A stretch of DNA of 64,000 bases. Origin: Rhodocyclales bacterium (GTDB lineage: Bacteria; Pseudomonadota; Gammaproteobacteria; Burkholderiales; Rhodocyclaceae). Of this stretch, positions 62,286 to 64,000 are shown piece by piece. The stretch covers positions 1 through 64,000 of the forward strand of contig JAPLQX010000046.1 of NCBI GenBank assembly GCA_026399435.1, in the 5' to 3' direction. Each line of letters starts with the position of its first letter. Position 1 is the first letter of the stretch. The notes beneath the pieces are model-generated. The model made no database searches. It was not told where the DNA came from and worked only from the letters and a program-made list of their open reading frames with translations. The position numbers were made by a program, and so were the translations under genes.

Positions 62286-63167
62286 TTAGGCGGCCTGCTG
62301 CACGATGCCGGCGCGGCCGAACCAGAATCCGTTGACCAGACCGTCCGGCGCCCAGACGGGGTCATCCACGGCCGGCTGGCCACTGCGCGCCCGATCGAAG
62401 GCCTCAAGGATTTCGAAAGTATGCGCCGGCTGCGGGCTGATGCGCACCGCATCGATGCCCTGCGCCACCAGTTCGGGCATCTGCGCCAGCAGGCTGTAGG
62501 TCTGCGCCGACATGGTCTGGATGCCGTTCAGGGTGAGGAAGTGCTGCCCTTCGCGAGTGTTCACCAGCATGCCTTCCGGGTGGTCGAGGCACTTGAACTG
62601 GCAGTCGTCCTTGTTGAGCCCGTAGTGGCGCGCAGTGAAGCAACGCGCCGAAAACGCCAGCGGCAGCTTGCCGAAGGCGAACACCTCGGTCTCCATGCCG
62701 GCCGGGCGCGTCCGGTGCAAATCCTCGATCACGCTGCCGGCGACTTCCAGCGGCGGCAGCCAGCGCCTGGCGCCCTGCGCGGCGAAGAAAGCCAGCGTGT
62801 GTTCGTTGTAGATGTTGAGGTGGGGGCCGGCGACGAAGCCGATGCCCTGGTCGCAGGCGATCTTGACCGCGCCCAGATCGTTGGCCTCGATCATGCCGCC
62901 GGCATCAGCCATGAGGCGGCGCAGGGCCTTGAGGTCGCTTTCGGATTCGAGCAGCGCCTGCGCCGTGAGCACGACTTCCTTGCCGGCGTCGCGCAGGTCC
63001 TTCGCCAGACCGATCCAGTCGGCAGTACGCAGTTGCTGGCGACGCGAGCAGACGGCTTCGCCCAGATAGATGCGGTCGATTGCCGGATGCTGCGCCGCCT
63101 GGGCGTAGAACTCCATGACCTCGGCTTTCGGCCAGAAATACAGCAGGGGACCCAATGCTATCTGCAT
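62286..63167 (-). CDS. ubiV: Oxygen-independent ubiquinone hydroxylase subunit UbiV (U32 peptidase family)
   Basis: A 293-residue U32-family protein that binds a 4Fe-4S cluster and, with UbiU, hydroxylates ubiquinone precursors without oxygen. The cluster ligands are visible as Cys in [29 protein letters not shown] 63167 overlaps the ubiU stop by one base (TAATG). It lies between ubiU and ubiT. Confidence 0.92.
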   Translation of the reverse strand: MQIALGPLLYFWPKAEVMEFYAQAAQHPAIDRIYLGEAVCSRRQQLRTADWIGLAKDLRDAGKEVVLTAQALLESESDLKALRRLMADAGGMIEANDLGAVKIACDQGIGFVAGPHLNIYNEHTLAFFAAQGARRWLPPLEVAGSVIEDLHRTRPAGMETEVFAFGKLPLAFSARCFTARHYGLNKDDCQFKCLDHPEGMLVNTREGQHFLTLNGIQTMSAQTYSLLAQMPELVAQGIDAVRISPQPAHTFEILEAFDRARSGQPAVDDPVWAPDGLVNGFWFGRAGIVQQAA

Positions 63168-64000
63168 TATCGCCACGGCCTGTTGTAGGCGCCAAGAGTA
63201 ATCTGTGAACCTTCCGAAACCTTGCCGAGTTCCGCAGCCCAGGCCGGCTTGACCGCAAACCTGTCCGGCGTGGCGATTGCGGCATCGAGCGCCTGGCGCA
63301 GGTTGCGGGTGACTTGCGCGACATAGGTGGGGCTGCGCTGGCGACCTTCGACCTTGATCGCGGCGACGCCGATCCTGATGATCTCGGGCAGCATTTCCAG
63401 CACGTTGAGGCTGGCCGGCTCTTCCATCGCGTAGTAGGTCTCGCCCGCGACTTCGAAACGGCCTTTGCAGATGGTCGGATAGCCGGCGTTCTCGTCGTTG
63501 CGGTAGCGGTCGATGAGGATGCCGTTGAGGCGCACGTCCATTTCGTTGGGCTTCTTTTCCCACTGCACGTACTTGGCCGGCGAGCAGGCGCCGACCGTGT
63601 TGGGCGATTCGCCGGTGGCGTAGGACGACAGCCAGCAGCGGCCCTCGTTCATCACGCAGAGGCTGCCGAAGCCGAACACCTCGATTTCCACTTCGGTATT
63701 GCGGATCACGTTCTCGACCTGTGCCAGCGTCAGTACGCGCGGCAGCACGGCGCGCTGGATGCCGAATTTCTCGCGGCAGAAATTGATGGCTTCGTAACTG
63801 GTGGCCGAGGCCTGCACCGACAGGTGGCGGCGCAAGCCGGGGTGCTTGTGCGTGGCGTACTCGAGCACGCCGGGGTCGGCAATGATGACCGCGTCGATGC
63901 CGAGATCGGCTGCCTTGTCGATCGAGGCGGTCCAGTCGGCGAAACGGCCGGCCTGGGCATAAGTGTTGATCGCCGCCAGCACCTTGCGGCCGCGCTGATG
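63167..64000 (-). CDS. ubiU: Oxygen-independent ubiquinone hydroxylase subunit UbiU (cut by window edge)
   Basis: A U32-family protein, the last 277 codons seen; the true start lies beyond the right edge. Text: [34 protein letters not shown], cluster cysteines in [31 protein letters not shown] and PTICKGRF. UbiU and UbiV form the Fe-S hydroxylase heterodimer. The apparent start at 63982 is internal to the gene. Confidence 0.92.
   Translation of the reverse strand, partial: HQRGRKVLAAINTYAQAGRFADWTASIDKAADLGIDAVIIADPGVLEYATHKHPGLRRHLSVQASATSYEAINFCREKFGIQRAVLPRVLTLAQVENVIRNTEVEIEVFGFGSLCVMNEGRCWLSSYATGESPNTVGACSPAKYVQWEKKPNEMDVRLNGILIDRYRNDENAGYPTICKGRFEVAGETYYAMEEPASLNVLEMLPEIIRIGVAAIKVEGRQRSPTYVAQVTRNLRQALDAAIATPDRFAVKPAWAAELGKVSEGSQITLGAYNRPWR

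Overview
The window is a G+C-rich bacterial chromosome segment, read here as a betaproteobacterium close to the Rhodocyclales/Sterolibacteriaceae. The reasons are gene order and content: metK next to two LpxL-type acyltransferases and dapF-DUF484-xerC; def-fmt with rsmB-DUF4390-ntrY-ntrX-trkA-trkH; dprA-smg-topB; CIRCE-controlled groESL; and the ubiU-ubiV-ubiT set for oxygen-independent ubiquinone synthesis. The last suggests a facultatively anaerobic (probably nitrate-respiring) lifestyle. The taxonomic placement is an inference from synteny, not a search result. No rRNA, tRNA or CRISPR array was recognised.

Layout. 1-714: groEL (cut by the left edge), groES and their CIRCE/promoter. 736-8926: mostly metabolic and envelope single genes (pirin, NnrU, flavin reductase/acetoacetyl-CoA synthetase, PBP4, YchJ, lipocalin, glutathione peroxidase, DUF2237), with a structured micro-ORF region at 6978-7270. 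8988-10535: metK with its own promoter and a leader ending in a terminator-like hairpin; a 45-nt synonymously diverged relic of a second metK 3' end, followed by a terminator, lies just downstream. 10516-18330: a lipid A block (LpxA with GnnB/GnnA-like enzymes that would supply a 2,3-diamino sugar, and two LpxL-type acyltransferases) interrupted by a small accessory insert (toxin with an amber codon, intact antitoxin, HNH nuclease), then dapF-DUF484-xerC. 19252-32613: AzlCD exporter, exonuclease, AmpD-like lipoprotein, cupins, a Na,K-ATPase-like P-type pump with CbpA/CbpM, an AsmA protein, ROK kinase, MOSC protein, MFS carrier and a Tat-targeted FAH-family protein. 32687-36217: priA and hemE separated by an AT-rich gap with DnaA-box-like sites. 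36287-48018: trkH-trkA-ntrX-ntrY-DUF4390-rsmB and fmt-def, split by a radical SAM/SPASM gene and a YitT-like gene. 48124-57640: LysM protein, dprA, smg, topB, DUF924 and a pqiAABC lipid-transport operon. 57652-59747: a three-gene uncharacterised envelope operon. 59914-64000: rhlE, rubredoxin, ubiT, ubiV and ubiU (cut by the right edge).

The most interesting non-genic signals are two families of dispersed repeats. One is a short modular repeat with a GTCGGCGCTGG core that is found both between genes and, in frame, inside genes (asmA, ROK kinase, priA, topB). The other is a longer hairpin element in two copies (18108-18330 and 43236-43397) whose internal hairpin is kept by compensatory changes. 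Further points are the metK relic, the LpxA/GnnAB set, the radical SAM insertion, a response regulator whose sigma-54 AAA+ domain has lost its ATPase motifs, and a Tat signal on a normally cytoplasmic enzyme fold.
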